64,000 bases of DNA from Diospyros lotus (GCF_014633365.1 NC_068338.1:49487716-49551715); one strand, 5' to 3'; counted from the stretch's first letter, positions 42,725-55,495 are shown. Notes: generated by a model not told the origin, from the sequence alone. Translations and numbers: made by a program.

Positions 42725-43542
42725 TGGGATGTTTGTTAAAATGAGCAAGATAAGAGGTATCAAGATAAGATTGAAATGCATTTTAGATCAAGATAAGGAA
42801 TAATCAAAATAAGACTAGAAAATATTTCAAGATCTCTATTAGAGTGTTTGTTAATTTTTTTTGAATCCACTAATACTTGTATTTTTTCTTTTTATGTGTT
42901 TGTTAATGCATATAATAAGTACCAAGATAAGAGTTTTTTTTACCAAAATATCATTATTATTAAATTTATGATTAAAATACTATTTTATGATTAATATGAA
43001 TTGTCAAAAAAAATAAAAATAAAAATAAAAATTAATATTTTATTTTCTAAATTCATGTTCAAAAATAAATTTAAAAAGAATTGAAAAGTATAAATAATTA
43101 TTATTAGAATTACAATAATTTCACCTAGATAATTAAAAATGGTCAAAACATATTTTTATAATAGATAATAAAATATAAAATTAAATAAATTAATTTAAAA
43201 ATTAGTTGAAGGAATTATATTAGTAAATAAATGTATTAAATAATATTAATTATAAGAGTTAAATAAAAAATTAATAAATTTAAATTTTTAAAATGTATTA
43301 AATGACATTAACTATCCTACAAGGGGCATATAAGTAATTGCGCCTTATCTTGAAAAAGTTAAATAAATTTATCCAGGAAAAAAGTCGGATAAATTTATCT
43401 TAAAATGAGAGATAAGAAATCACGTGAAACTTTTTAAAAAATAGTCAGATAAATTTAACAAACACATTGAAAAGACCAAACATTTGGAATACTTTCCATA
43501 TCTGACATTTTTTTCCTCTTATCTTGATTAATAAACACCCCC
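42725..43542. mobile_element. PIF/Harbinger-like non-autonomous element B, 818 bp, TSD TTA
   Basis: TTA on both sides (42722-42724, 43543-43545). It is the reverse-orientation relative of 32779-33682: the left end TGGGATGTTTGTTAAAATGA and the right end AATAAACACCCCC match that element's right and left ends. It splits an LTR-like fragment. AT-rich, no transposase. Confidence 0.78.
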
Positions 43543-43729
43543 TTAGAGTTTAAGCGACTTGACGATAACGTTTTCAATTAATAGATTTATTATTGTATTC
43601 GAATAACAAAACTAAGAATAAAGAAAATTTTGCTCATTGGGTTGGCAAATATATCATTCTAAAGGTAAATATAACAATGTATATGAAGATACATATATAC
43701 TAATTACATTAATGTTCGTGTATCATTCT

Positions 43730-44335
43730 ATAAATAGGAAAATTAAAATATTTATAATTAATAATGAATGAGCTTATTTCAATTGTCCTTTTTCTAGAAA
43801 ATAAATAATAAGAGGGCATATTATTTATTTCTTTATTGTAAGAAGTAGTATGATGATGCCCCAAGTTTATTAAGTTTTCAAAAGTGTCTTTTGGGTTATC
43901 TGGAAAGAGCCTATAAATACTATTGCTTCAAGTTCCTTATGGATTGAAGTTTTTAATGTGATTCAGAAGAGAAAAATATATAATTATTTTTCTTATCCTT
44001 ACCCTTTTTAAGCACACATTTGGAATATTTTAAATTTTTATAATTTTTAATATATTTGTTAAATTTACTTGACGACTCTTAAAAAATAAGTCACGTGACT
44101 TTAATTTGTCATTTTTCAGATATACTTATCTCTCTTTTCTTAAGATAAATATATCTTAAATTTTATAAATAAAAAAAAAATGATACACATATCCTTCAAT
44201 GTATTTTAAAAAATTAATAAAAATTTAAAAATATTTCTCCATCTTATTTTGATCATTTTATATCTTAAACTAAAAAATATTTTAATTTTATTTTAATATA
44301 ATTTTATCTTACTCATTTTAACAAACACCACCAAA
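43730..44335. mobile_element. Insertion with a truncated Harbinger-like relative
   Basis: The flanks (TTAATGTTCGTGTAT at about 43712-43726 and TTTTTTGTTCTTTCCAGAAC at 44352) are nearly adjacent in the paralogue (35355-35460). The insert has CCTATAAATACTATTGCTTC (a TATA-like LTR motif, about 43911) and, at 44020-44333, a diverged Harbinger-like copy (GTCACGTGACT, ending TTAACAAACACC). Boundaries are approximate. Confidence 0.4.
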
Positions 44336-44339
44336 AATG

Positions 44340-45850
44340 ATTATTTTCCGAAATTTTTTGTTCTTTCCAGAACTATCAACCAAGTTCTAATCTAAAGCAT
44401 AATTGAGCAAATTACACTAGCAGCCTTGAAGTTTAGCTTAATTACAACTAATACCCATGTATTCTTAAAATGACAATAACATCCGCTATTGTTGACAGAG
44501 TTATGAAAGATACAGGGGCCCACCCTTTTAGACCAACAAGTTGGGCCAAATATTTAGTTTTTGGAATTTTTATTTTTTAATCTTTATTTGGTACTCTAAT
44601 TTTTACAAAATTAAAAAAAAAATCCAAAGAGAAATACAAGCAAAGAAAACCTCATACTCAAACTCCCTTCCCTTTCGACCCCATTAACAACCGGTCTCCT
44701 TCAATATGTCAACACAAATATATATTTTTTATTATGCAATTAAAATAAAATTTTAAAATAATCAAATAAAATATTAAAATAAATAAAATAACAACACAAT
44801 AATATCAAAATTATTTAATATCGTAAAACCCTTCAATGTGAAAGAAAAATTGATGAGACAAACCAACAATTCCACTATCATCAAATACTAATAAAAGATA
44901 TTTTTCTTCTCTAACTTTTTTTTAAAATTTAGAGGTAATCTATACACACTTTCAAAATAAATTCTTTAACAACCACATTTCTATCATCTATGTAATAATA
45001 GATGGAACCCACAATAATAACAACAAGAAGAAATAAATAGTTAACTCTTAGAGTATAGATTGAGCTATCGAATGAACAATATACGAATAATATACTGGTG
45101 TCAGTTCGATGAATTATGAATTCAATTTTTACCCTATACAAGAATCAAAAATTCAAATTTATAATTTACTTTCTTTAATATAATTAAAAATACGAATATC
45201 AAGAGTCACACAAAAATCTTCGTTCTAAAAAAGATAAATACTTCACCAAATAAATCCAAAATTTCTTCCCGCCTTTCCCTAGCCAATTAAGCAACGCATT
45301 GGCAGCCTTTCTCCAAGAAAAAATATTATTAGTACATCTTTATGTATACTTTGACTTACATAAAAATATACCAATAACAAAAAGATCTCTCATAAGACGC
45401 AGAATATTTTGATCATAATACCCGTTTATATAATTCAAAATATACAAAATAATTGCACGTGATTTTCGCCGAAAGGATCCAATTCAATTTGCTCAATCAA
45501 TCACCTTATATATATATATAATATTATTTAAGCACAGTGGCCCGCCAACTTTCCTCCAATTGCGCCTCCTTAATTAAAATCTTTTGCGTAAGCCACTATG
45601 TATATATGTATATATATATTCTGTTCAGTTGCTTTTGGGTTTGGGCGGGTAGCAGGGGAGAGAGAGAAAATGGATTTGGGCAGATGGATTTTGGGCGGGT
45701 GAGGTCGCGCAAAAAGAAAAGACAAAATTAAGTTTATTAAATTATTTTAAATGCTTTCGGTAGCCGTGGGCGCTATAACATTACTCGTCCAACTATTATA
45801 AGGATGGGATGTGTACCCATATTAATATTAAATTAATAAGTGGGCCATTG
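44340..45850. other. Intergenic, conserved 5' flank of SRA unit 3, no gene
   Basis: 44343-44680 matches 35440-35648 plus 36707-36840, including the unoccupied TTA site of the 35649-36706 element. The rest (44700-45850) is AT-rich, with a TA run at about 45512 and no convincing ORF. Confidence 0.5.
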
Positions 45851-45986
45851 GGTTATAAGTCCAACACCTCTGCCACTCTCACTGCAAACCCTATCCGTCA
45901 CGGAACTGGTGGTCGCCGTCCGTTTTCCATTGCTCATCTCTCCAAGGCTGCAAGGAAGACCCACTTCAAGGAAGGAACCCAACTTG

Positions 45987-46078
45987 GTACGTATCTCCTT
46001 CTCTTTAATGCTCTGATTTCCACTGGTTCTTCCATGGGACTTGTCTCCTTATGTATGTATGTATGCGTCCGTCTACAG
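45987..46078 (+). other. Leader intron of SRA copy 3
   Basis: Donor TTG/GTACGTAT at 45987 and acceptor CCGTCTACAG at 46078, 92 bp; 85 bp shorter than in copy 2, lacking the TTTTCATGGCAATCTGC segment. Confidence 0.5.
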
Positions 46079-46121
46079 GTGTCCGTTAGTGCTTTTGGAT
46101 TCTTGGAGTTGACCTGCAACA

Positions 46122-47382
46122 ATGAATTTGCGAACTGATAAAAACTGTTCTAAGCCGCTTGTGAGAAGAAGAACATCCGATCATGGCGGATGTCGGTTTA
46201 TCGGCGGTTTCCCTCCAAACTTTAAGGGCCCGAAGGTTGATCCCATTTGTGACTTCCCCAGAAATTGTGGTTCCCCTGCCTCTAGAAGAACCGCTGCAAT
46301 GTCAAGGGATGTAAATGTTGAGCCTACAAAGCCGTTGCGGCGAGATGGAACTGTTCAAACTCCTGAACATTGTGAAAAGGTGTTGAGAAAAGCCCAGTAC
46401 GAGCCTCAATTGATCCATATATCAGAGAAACGTGCTCAGGGTAAACCGAATAATGATTTGGACACTTCTAGATCTTTGTCGAAATCGTGCCAACTTGTTG
46501 GGAACTATCCGGCACCAAAGATCAGGGAAGGGGTTCCTGTTTTTTGCGATTATCCACTGCGATGCGGAATGCTTAATCGTGATCCCAAATCCAAGGTTTT
46601 GGCTAAGAAGTCTACCATGGATCAAAGGCCATTGGTGATGAAAAGAAGAGCTGACAGGGAACAAGAATCTAATGGTCTTGCTATTGTTCCTTCTGATAAC
46701 GTTCCAACAGTCTTTCATCAGAATAAAGTAAAGGAGGCTCTGGATCTGTTTTGAGGAAGTATTCAAAAAACTCCTGGAAGAAAATGAAGCACAGGCAAAG
46801 GGGAAGGGAGGTTCGGCGAGAATGGTTCGTTTGAAGGCAGCAATGCGCTTGAAAGAGCAGCGAAAATGGGTAAACACCGCAAAACTGTTAGGGGCAGTCC
46901 CTGGAGTAGAAGTCGGGGATAGGTTTCGATTCAGGGTCGAGCTTGTTGTCATTGGGCTTCATCGTCAGTTTCAGGGTGGCATAGACTACACGAAGAAAGA
47001 TGGCAAAGTTGTTGCCACCAGCATTGTTGCCAGTGGCAGGTATGCAAATGATGCAAAATCTGCCGATGTTTTGACGTATTGTGGTCAAGGAGGGAACCCT
47101 TCGGTGGCAGATAAGAAGCCTGAAGATCAAAAGCTTAAACGAGGCAACCTCGCATTGAAGAACAGCATGGATGAAGGAACGCCCGTGAGGGTGATTCGCC
47201 GGCGCGAGACTTTGAAGACACCTAGCATTCTGGGAGCAAGAAGTGGGAGGAATTATGCTTATGTGTATGATGGTTTGTACGCTGTGACTAATTGTAGGCA
47301 GCAAAGAGGGCCATATGGCAAATTGGTTTTCATGTTCCGGTTGAATAGGATACCTGGTCAACCCAAACTTGGGAGGTTCTGA
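46122..47382 (+). pseudogene. SRA-YDG gene copy 3, frameshifted
   Basis: Collinear with the 419-codon copies, but an extra T in the run at about 46749-46752 shifts the frame and brings TGA directly after GATCTGTTT. The upstream product is 210 residues without SRA; the SRA domain is open from 46822 to 47382 (186 codons, GVEVGDRFRFRVE through YVYDGLYA to the end) and has an ATG. No other stop is seen, so the break is recent. A sequencing error in the T run is a live alternative. Confidence 0.8.
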
Positions 47383-47389
47383 TCGGAGT

Positions 47390-47530
47390 CACGGTATTTG
47401 CAGCAATACATGCCATGCCAAGGTTGGGGTTGGGATTGGGAGTGAGGATGAATCTCTTATAATTTGTGCTCTAGTATTTCGAAGCCAAATCTTTTGGGTG
47501 AAATGATGTTAGTGGAGTTCTAATTGATGA
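47390..47530 (+). pseudogene. Vestigial cyclin fragment after SRA copy 3
   Basis: GCCATGCCAAGGTTGGGG and CTCTAGTATTTCGAAGCC correspond to 2835-2945. Same middle deletion. Confidence 0.5.
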
Positions 47531-47788
47531 ATATCTTATCGAGTTCCTTTTTATTTTATTTTTCTTCTAATTCGTGGCTTCTTTTTTTTTTAACTTAAAT
47601 GAATGATTTAACATTATTCGTGAAGCATGATGTGAAAATGATCTAAAACAAATAAAATGTCAAATGTAAGGGCCACACAAACCTCTCAACGAAAGAGAAG
47701 CGAAACCCCAAGACCAATTAATACAAAGGTTTTCGTTCTTATTTTTGTAACATGAGTCATTTATTTCCTTAAGACCCTAAACTCTTAA

Positions 47789-48284
47789 TGTTAGGATTGC
47801 GAGCCTCTGCCCTTGAGGCTAAGGACATGCCAGGCTCGGAAGGACAGCCCACAAACAAGCCCGAAGCCCACAGCAAGCCAACATAGTCAATCACTAGGTC
47901 AAGCCCACTATAGGGCCGACACCAGTGAGCCCACCAGCCCAACTCATGAATCCTTGCAGCCAGGTGACCAATAGCCAAATCAACATTCTCTTCATCTAGC
48001 TTTCACAAATTGTTCTTTAATTCAGCAATTATGTATTTCCTTTTAATTCCAACATTCATATACATTCATGTCTGTTAAGCATACATGCATTACATTTATA
48101 TTTTAGGCAACCAAAGAGACAGGGACAACTATCTATATAAGACTTGATCTGTTTTCTATTTGGGGACTTTTGAAAAAAAATAAAAAAATGAATTTGCCCA
48201 AATGTCTTTATACTTTTGATTTCTCCCTTCTATCCTAAGATAATTAGGTGAAAATCAGTCTTCCGAAAACTAAGGCATCTATCA
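47789..48284 (+). repeat. 5' LTR of a truncated Ty3/gypsy element
   Basis: TGTTAGGATTGCGAG...GGCATCTATCA, 496 bp, TG...CA, with the PBS one base later. It sits exactly where the conserved flank GACCCTAAACTCTT breaks (compare 3218 and 38806). No matching 3' LTR is present at the right end (about 50345). Confidence 0.65.
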
Positions 48285-48285
48285 T

Positions 48286-48303
48286 TGGTGCTCTCGTTGA
48301 GAG
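48286..48303 (+). other. Primer-binding site, tRNA-Thr-like
   Basis: TGGTGCTCTCGTTGAGAG, complementary (two mismatches, from memory) to the 3' end of plant tRNA-Thr. Directly after the LTR. Confidence 0.5.
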
Positions 48304-48380
48304 GTTATCTATCCTCTCTTTTGAAGTTCTAGTACTTGGAAGACGTTCTCAGAAGTTGACTATCCGACTCTTATCCAACA

Positions 48381-50150
48381 ATGGTAGGAGGACAGACGGA
48401 CAGAGATCGCATTGAGAACTTGGAAAACATGGCTAACACCATGGAAGAAAGGTTTTCACGTGTGGAATAGACTCACCACAACCTTACCATTCTTATATAG
48501 CAACAACAGCAGCAATCACCCAGACGTGGAAGCAGCCGTTCGTCATCCCACAGGCAACGATCTGTTGCCTCAGCCAACTAGAGATCCAATTATGGCTTTA
48601 ACAGTGAATCTAAAGCAGATGAGCGAGGCAGTAACTGGAATCCCACACGCACCACCCGCACAGACCACACCTGCAGTTTCCAACGTTCACTAGTGAGGAT
48701 TCTATCACTTGGCTCAACCGGGCCAATCATTTCTTTAAGACATATGACTTGAGCAGCAAGGAAAATGTGGAGTATATCGCCTATTTCCTTGAGGGCGAGG
48801 CTAGCCATTGGTGGCAATGGTTGTCACGTACCTACGAGAATCAAGGGCAATTTATCCGGTGGAAGGATTTCGAGCAAGAGGTACGAACACGTTTTGGGCC
48901 TACAAGTTACACAGACTATGAAGAAGTACTAACAAAGATGCGCCAGACCAAATCCTTGAATGATTACCAGCAAGAATTTGAACAGGTGGCCACGCAAGTC
49001 AGTGACTGGCCACAGAAGGCACTGATCGGGGCATTTATTGGGGGCCTTAAGTCGAAGATTGCTACAAAAGTAAAACTACACAGACCCACTAACATGCGCC
49101 AGGCAATAGATATTGCCCCGCTAAAGGATGACCAATTGTAAGCCATGCCCAAGGCCATGACTTTCAAGGGCCCTATCATGGCCGGATCCAATTCTAGGGC
49201 ACCTAAGCCGAAGCCATCGATTATACCGCAAGTAGCGGCAAGCAAGCGTATACCACCAATAGTCCACAAGTTATCATGGGTCGAGATGCAAAAGAGGCGA
49301 GAGCAAGGCCTCTGTTTTAACTGCAACAAAAAGTTCACACCGAGGCATAAGTGCAAAGTGGCTCAATCATTTCTTATTGAAGTAGAAGACCTACCCGAGA
49401 AGAAAGATGAGGACGCAGAGCTGACATGCCCGTCGACATGATTGCAGCCAACAGTAGGGTGGAGGCTAAGGAACTACCAGAGGTGTCCCTTCATGCTCTA
49501 GCAGGATCCGCAAGGCCACAGATTATGCAGGTGACAGCGATACTCAAGGGCAAAGTTGTCAGCCTACTGATCGACAACGGCTCTACCCAAAATTTTATCA
49601 GCACTAAAGTCGCCCATAAGCTACAGATCCCAACTACTAGCATTGAGCCCTTTGAGGTGCGAGTAACCAGTGGGAAGCACCTCACATGCACATAGTAGTG
49701 CAAGATTGTAAGTTTGAAAATCCAACACATTACCGTTACTGTAAATTTATACGTCATACCATTAATTAGAGTAGACATAGTACTGGGTCTACAGTGGTCA
49801 GCCCAAATGGACAAGGTTGTGCTTGATTATAAGCAGATGGCTATGGAGTTCACCTTTGTCGGCCGACAAGTTTGCTTAGCTATGCAGCCGAGTACCACCT
49901 GAGTAGCCGAGGTGAATGTGATACAAAAACTAATTAAGGCAGGCAACGAGTGTTATGGCATACAGATAGCGTCTCAACCACAGGATCCCGACAATTCTCA
50001 AGCAAAGGATGAGGTGCAATTGTCTACTGACGTACAAATAGTCCTGGTCAAGTTTCCTACACTGGTATCAAAGTCGATTCCATGGCTCCCAATACAAGCG
50101 AATGGCGACAAAGGTGAAGCTAACATTGCAGTGTTCGCCCAAGACTAATA
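48381..50150 (+). pseudogene. Decayed gag and protease of a Ty3/gypsy (chromovirus-like) element
   Basis: ATG at 48381 after the PBS, then several stops and frame changes. Gag core in 48749-49141 (YFLEGEASHWWQWLSRTYEN, then LNDYQQEFEQVATQV). CCHC-like knuckle CFNCNKKFTPRHKC in 49145-49441. Protease LIDNGSTQNF in 49426-49695, where the usual DSGS reads DNGS. Residual reading continues to about 50150, and no RT, RNase H or integrase follows. The knuckle and protease style resemble the Reina-type chromoviruses. The 3' part of the element is lost. Confidence 0.75.
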
Positions 50151-50198
50151 GTGGCTAGTGCACAGCCTGCCAACGAAGGCGTCAAGCTGCAAAGCATA

Positions 50199-50345
50199 AT
50201 GATATGTTATGGCCCGCTACATGGTATAGGACTTGTCCCACATTGAAAGTCTAAGCCCTTGATGTGAGATTTATAATCTTTTGGACACCCTCCCCTTAAC
50301 AGTTAACTTTTGAGAGTGAGTTCTATCTGAGGGTTGTAACAATAA
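50199..50345 (+). mobile_element. Short LTR-like remnant
   Basis: TGATATGTTATGGCCCGCTA, then GGACTTGTCCCACATTGAAA and GGGTTGTAACA. The TTGTCCCACATTG motif is common in plant LTRs. It marks the right end of the inserted segment, after which the conserved flank resumes (CAAGATTTCTCTAAAACAAC). It is not the partner of the 47789 LTR. Confidence 0.4.
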
Positions 50346-50349
50346 TATC

Positions 50350-51558
50350 ATAACAGCAAGATTTCTCTAAAACAACCAATATGCCTAAATACACAAGTTG
50401 ATAAAATTTAAACTAATAACATAAAATCAAATTTCAGGGCCCATCTAAAATCCAAGAAACTTAAAACCGTCCCACGATCCAGCAAAGTCAAGCTAAACTC
50501 TTCACTTCCTTCCAGCACCAACAAAGAAACCCTAACAAGTGCATAAAATGCCGCCAACATCCTCAAATCAATCACACCTATCGTGCTCTTCCAAATGCCA
50601 ATCGAAGGTTTTGAAATACCAAGCTTGCCATCGTTAACCTCTTTCTTATCCCCAGACAAAACCCAGTCGCCACAAATACATTACAATGGTAAGATGAGGG
50701 AAAGATACTATGTAACTTTTATGGTTATTACAAAATGATTTAGATTGAAGCTAGTCACCAATAAATGAGAGGGCAACATAGTTGGTCCAAATGGGTAGCC
50801 AAGCAAGGACAACATGGAAGCAGGTTTTTGTTGTCTTTATTTGTTCTGCATTAAGAAACAAACATGAAATTGAAGAATTATGTGAATAATATAAGGTTGA
50901 AGTTGAAAATAAACTTAATAATAGAGAATCATACATAACTTCATCATATTCTACTAATCTAATGGTAATGGGAGTGGCGAAAAGAAAGAAACCACGTGTC
51001 TGTTTAGTTATAGAGAACATTTTCTAATTTTACACATAAATAGTCTAAAATTTTGTGTTTCAAAAATCAATACAATAGCATTTACTTTCAAAAAAATCAG
51101 TAAACATCTTTTTTATATTTTTCAAATCATTGTATAGAGTTTAAAAAATAGAAAATTCAATCTTCCATTTTTTAGTTGAAGATTAAAAAACAAAAAGTAG
51201 AGTCAAAATTACAGATTAGAGGTTTCAATTTCAGAAATTCTGTTACTGATTCGAGAAATTGGAGTTGGGGGATTTCAGAAATGGCAAAATTATCAGATCA
51301 AATAGATTTTTTGAAAATCACTTCTGATTTCAAAGGAGAAAATATAAAAATCAAAAATCATATAATAGGGTTTTTGAAAAGGACCTTCAAGTTTCTTAAA
51401 AGGGGGCAATAATTTGGGGTTTAAAACCCTAGATTAGAGTTCCAAATGCAAGCTTTAGAAATAGAGGAAAATCGGGCACCTATTGCAAAAATTATTTAGG
51501 ATTACAATTGAATAAAAAGATTGAGTGAAACTAGAGATTAGGGTTTCAAATAGAAGGG
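50350..51558. repeat. Conserved 3' flank of SRA unit 3
   Basis: Paralogue of 3255-3770 plus 10226-10891. Contains the single copy of the about 185-bp segment (about 50710-50900). An 83-codon minus-strand ORF (50408-50659) is open only here and not recognised. Confidence 0.55.
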
Positions 51559-52405
51559 TGATGTGAACGGTAAAGATACAAAGACAAGGATTGTCCAAGA
51601 ACATGTAAGTCTTGAGTCAATTACTCGTTCAAAGGCTAAACAATTTCAAAAAGAACTTGAGTTATTTATTGGGAAGACTCAAAACCCATTCAGAAGAGTT
51701 AGAATTTTAAGTAAAGGAGTTAAAATCCAAATTAATCACATTGTTTATTTGCTTGGAAGCTCAAGATCAGAATGCAACATAAGCACTCTATGATCAAGCC
51801 CAACCAATCAACCCATCTATTAGGCCCAAGTTCAAATCTCATAATTGATGTCATGCATGATGTCACCCTTCATTGTTTGAGAGTATTTTGTCTTTTATGT
51901 ATCATTATTTTTTATCATTATGATTCTTCTTTTTGTCAAAGTGGCATAATAATGTTTTTCTTTACGCTTTTAGTTTATTTTTTATCATCATTAGCCACCT
52001 TTTGTTAAAAGAGACAATCATGATTCTCTTTGTCAAAAATGGCATGATAATGTTTTATATTATACTTTTGATTTGTCTTTTATCATTATTGGTCCCCTTT
52101 TGTCAAAAAAGACAATGATGTTGTCTATCTTTAATTATTAGATTTGTCTTTAAAACTAGTATTTATATGTGTGATATTGTAATGTTTTAGCACGAACATT
52201 TTTATGAAGAAAGTGCAAAGAGCATTTTTATCTTAATTCTTATCTAAGCAATTCATTTATTTAATGGCGAATTTACTTAATTCTTATCACTCTTCCTTCT
52301 TCTATCTTATAATGTGGGGAATCAAAACTAGTTTTTTTCTTATTTGTGACGAACTTTCTTATCAAACAAGGGTGCTTAAATTTCTTTTATATCTCGAGCA
52401 CATCA
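51559..52405 (+). mobile_element. Solo LTR or short LTR element, 847 bp, TSD AAGGG
   Basis: TGATGTGAACGG...GAGCACATCA with AAGGG on both sides (51554-51558, 52406-52410). Near the left end, a frame reads SITRSKAKQFQKELELFI, a phrase I associate with plant Ty3/gypsy coding remnants. Two to three imperfect units of TTTATCATTATTGGTCCCCT and TTTTGTCAAAAAAGACAATG lie at 51890-52120. Absent from copy 1. Confidence 0.7.
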
Positions 52406-52559
52406 AAGGGGGGGGGGGGGAAACAGGCATACCTAGACATTCGTACAACATTGTTGCCAACCATTTCCACCTCCATCCTCTTTTAAGCAGCAATTGCCCT
52501 CTAGATATTTTCACACACCTAGATATAAAATATGAGACTGAACGAAATTATTAAAATCA

Positions 52560-53033
52560 CTCTGATCAAACCAAATTATAACAATGAATAAATCATTATA
52601 AAAAGAATTCATTTTCTTTTGCCTTGTTTTTTCCCAAACCATTTACTTGGCTTATTTAACATTTATTGATTCCTAAAAAACAATATTTATTATATTTAAG
52701 TAAATTACTCTTGCTATATCTTTTCCTTTTGCCTACAAGTTTTCAAAGATTGCAAAACATTTTCTATTTATGTGGCCCTAAACGTTTTAAAGTATGCTGA
52801 AAATAGCAAGACAAGTAGAGAGAGAAAAAAAAAAGAAGAAAAAGACAGTAAAACACAGCTTTTCTTTTTTGGCACATAACTTGAAAAGCTCACGAAACCA
52901 GCACATTGAATGTCAGGAGTTCATACTTATTATTTTAGTTTACAGGCAGAGACGCGCGCAACCAGCACATCATTCACACACACAATGCACACACCCTGCA
53001 CAACACAAAACATATGCGCAATTGCCAACAATG
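52560..53033 (+). repeat. Conserved upstream region of SRA relic R3
   Basis: Matches 11725-12370 without the SINE (AATGAATAAATCATTATAAA, then TTTCTTTTTTGGCACATAAC). No gene; it provides the leader of the relic. Confidence 0.55.
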
Positions 53034-53570
53034 AGTTTGTTATCAGATAAAAAGTCATTCTAAGCAACTTGGGATAACAAGAATGGGTTAAAACTGAGAA
53101 GCTGTTAGGACTGCTCCCTGGTGTTGAAGTTGGTGACAGGTTCCGATTTAGGTAGAACATGTTAATGGACTTCTTCGTCAGTTTCAAGGTGGTATAGTTT
53201 AAATGAAAAAAGATGAGAAGATTCTTGCCACAAGTATTCTTGTCTCTGGTAGGTATGCAAAAGATGCAGAATCTGCTGATGTTCTCATATATTCGGGTCA
53301 AGGTGGAAATCCAATGGTTGTAGAAAAGAAGCCAGAAGAACAAAAACTTGGACGGCGTAATTCTGCAAAGAACAGCATCGATGAAGGAACACAGGTAAGG
53401 GTTATTCGTGGTCACCAAACTTTGCAGACTTCTAATATTCTGGGGACAAGTCGTCAGAGAAATTTTGCATATGTTTACCGGTTGTACATTGTGACTAGAG
53501 TCGTAACCAACAAAGAGGGCCATACAGCAAATTGGTTTTTAAATTTTGATTGAATAGGATTCCTGGGCTA
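53034..53570 (+). pseudogene. SRA-YDG relic R3 (internally deleted)
   Basis: Same structure as R1: MSLLSDKKSF then stop, loss of about residues 12-245, then SRA motifs LPGVEVGDRFRFR, SADVLIYSGQGGNP, VIRGHQTL and a frame-disrupted YDG region (AYVYRLYIV, so YDG reads YRL). Over 93% identical to R1 by eye. Part is open from 53203 to 53553 (116 codons) but lacks the N-terminal SRA strands. Confidence 0.8.
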
Positions 53571-53754
53571 CGTGAACTTACTTGGGACATTCACAAGTGC
53601 TTTACATTTGTTTCAGCTGAAGTTTCTAGTTCAAAAAAATAATTACTGGAAAGTAGATGAAACAAACAATTTCAACTTTTTTATCTGGTTCTTTTATGAG
53701 AAACATGAGAAATCATGAAAAGACAAAATCATCCTTAGATAATATGTTCTTTCT

Positions 53755-53995
53755 ATTGTAATTTTGTAGGGTAATCACTTGTCTATCCTCTTCCCTTCCC
53801 TCTTAGACTTGTTAGTTAAAATTAGTTTCCTCCTGAAAGTTAACAAATTCCCACTATGTTTTCCATGTTTAGGTACTACAATGATGCCATGCCAAGGTCG
53901 AGGAAATCAGCAAAGCAGAGACGAATCTCCTTGAGGTGGACTTCTTATTTGGTTTAGGCTTCCAAATTGAACGTCATGTTGCATAAAGTTAATGT
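53755..53995 (+). pseudogene. Cyclin-P4/U4 fragment after R3
   Basis: Intron tail ending in TTTTCCATGTTTAG, then exon start GTACTACAATGATGCCATGC, ATCTCCTTGAGGTGGACTTC and TTATTTGGTTTAGGCTTCCA. Same break point (at GAACGTCATGTTGC) as at 13380 and 56283. Confidence 0.7.
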
Positions 53996-55495
53996 TTTAG
54001 CATTTCAAAGTCAAACCTCTTGGATGGAAAATGTATTCCAGAGCTCAATTTGTGACTGTCTTTTGGGTCGAGAAAGGTAAAGGTAAGATAGTTCGGGGAC
54101 GCTCTTGTGGAAGAGTGGCATAGCATTACTCTTCCTTGAAAGGTTTTCTATGGCCCCTTCAGAAACAAAAAAATCAATTTTCCATATTTGACGAAATTGA
54201 GCTTTGTAAAATCATTTACAATTTTAAAGGACAAAGAACAATATAAAAAAACCAAATAATAGGGTTTCAGGAAAGTGGCTGCAAATTTTAAGCTGAAGAA
54301 AAACCATTCAAGGATTTCAAGGCTAAAATCATTGACTTAGGGTTTTATCATAGATTAGGCTTTCAAAATTAGGGTTACAAATGGGACAGAGGACAAGTAC
54401 AAACTCTAGATTAGGGTTTCAAATAAAAGGTTGGGGGGGAGGGAAGACATACCGTGCATTGGAACAGCGTTGTTGTGTACTGTCACCAGTCATTACCACA
54501 TCTGTTCTCTTGTCTGCAACAATCGTCCCTGTATAATTTCAGTCATTCCAAGATTTTTTTTAGGTAATATGTAGAATGAATCAATCTATTAAAATCACAT
54601 TATTCAAGCCAATTTATGAACGCGAACGAATATTTACAAAAAGCATTCAATTTCTTGATCTTCTTTTTAAACAGGTCACTTGAATCATTTAATACCATTT
54701 ATTGATTTGAAGCTGGTTGCAGCTATGTGCGCGCAAATTTTGAGTCCATAAAAGCTTCATTTCATATGTTTGGTAATATTGCGCACTATCAAATTGTTGG
54801 AATTCAATTGTTGACCTTTACTGACAGATAATAGTTGGTTTTTTTTCTTCTTCTTTTTTATTTTTGAAATGTGAGAGTGTGGATATATAAAAAGATGGAG
54901 AGATTTTGAAAGGCAGAGTAAACTAATAATTTTACACAATTTTAAATAATTGGGAGGTCCTTGTAGTTGCACAAAATGGATGAGAAGTCCTTTGAAGTTA
55001 GCATTGCATCAGGATAGTTTGTGTAATTTATCTTAATGTTTAAAGCATCTATATATATATATATATATATCAAGCACTTAAATATTTGGTATCTTTAAAC
55101 AGCTTAAACATTTAATCCACTTATTAAAGGATTTACTGATTCCTAACAAACCATACTAATTAAACTAAACAAATTACCCTTGTTATATTCTTTTTACCTA
55201 AAACTTTCCAAGATTGCAAAATATTCTAGCCTTCAGTTGATGTGGCCCTAAACATTTTTTAAAGTACGTTAAGAAAAACAACAGAAATAGAGAGAAAAAT
55301 ATGAAGAAAAAGAAAGTAAAACACAGCTTTTTTTTTTTTGGGGGGGGGGGGGGTGGGGAGAGAATTAAAAGCTTACTCTATACTCAATACTTAAATTAGT
55401 TTAAACTCACAGACACATACGCAACCAGCACATGGTCCATACACATTGCATGCACCCTGCACAACAACAAAACGTACATATAATTGCCAGCGATG
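53996..55495. repeat. Unit spacer between relics R3 and R4
   Basis: 54000-54620 matches 13390-13640 and 56290-56960, and 54625-55495 matches 56960-57826, giving a tandem unit of about 2.3 kb. It holds a TA run (about 55050) and a G run (55340-55354). No gene seen. Confidence 0.55.

Noticed and set aside
46888..47361. 157-codon antisense ORF
   Set aside because: Antisense shadow of the SRA domain, also at 2325-2798; no independent features.
50408..50659. 83-codon minus-strand gene
   Set aside because: The paralogous positions at about 3300-3560 and 41160-41420 are not open, so there is no sign of conserved coding.
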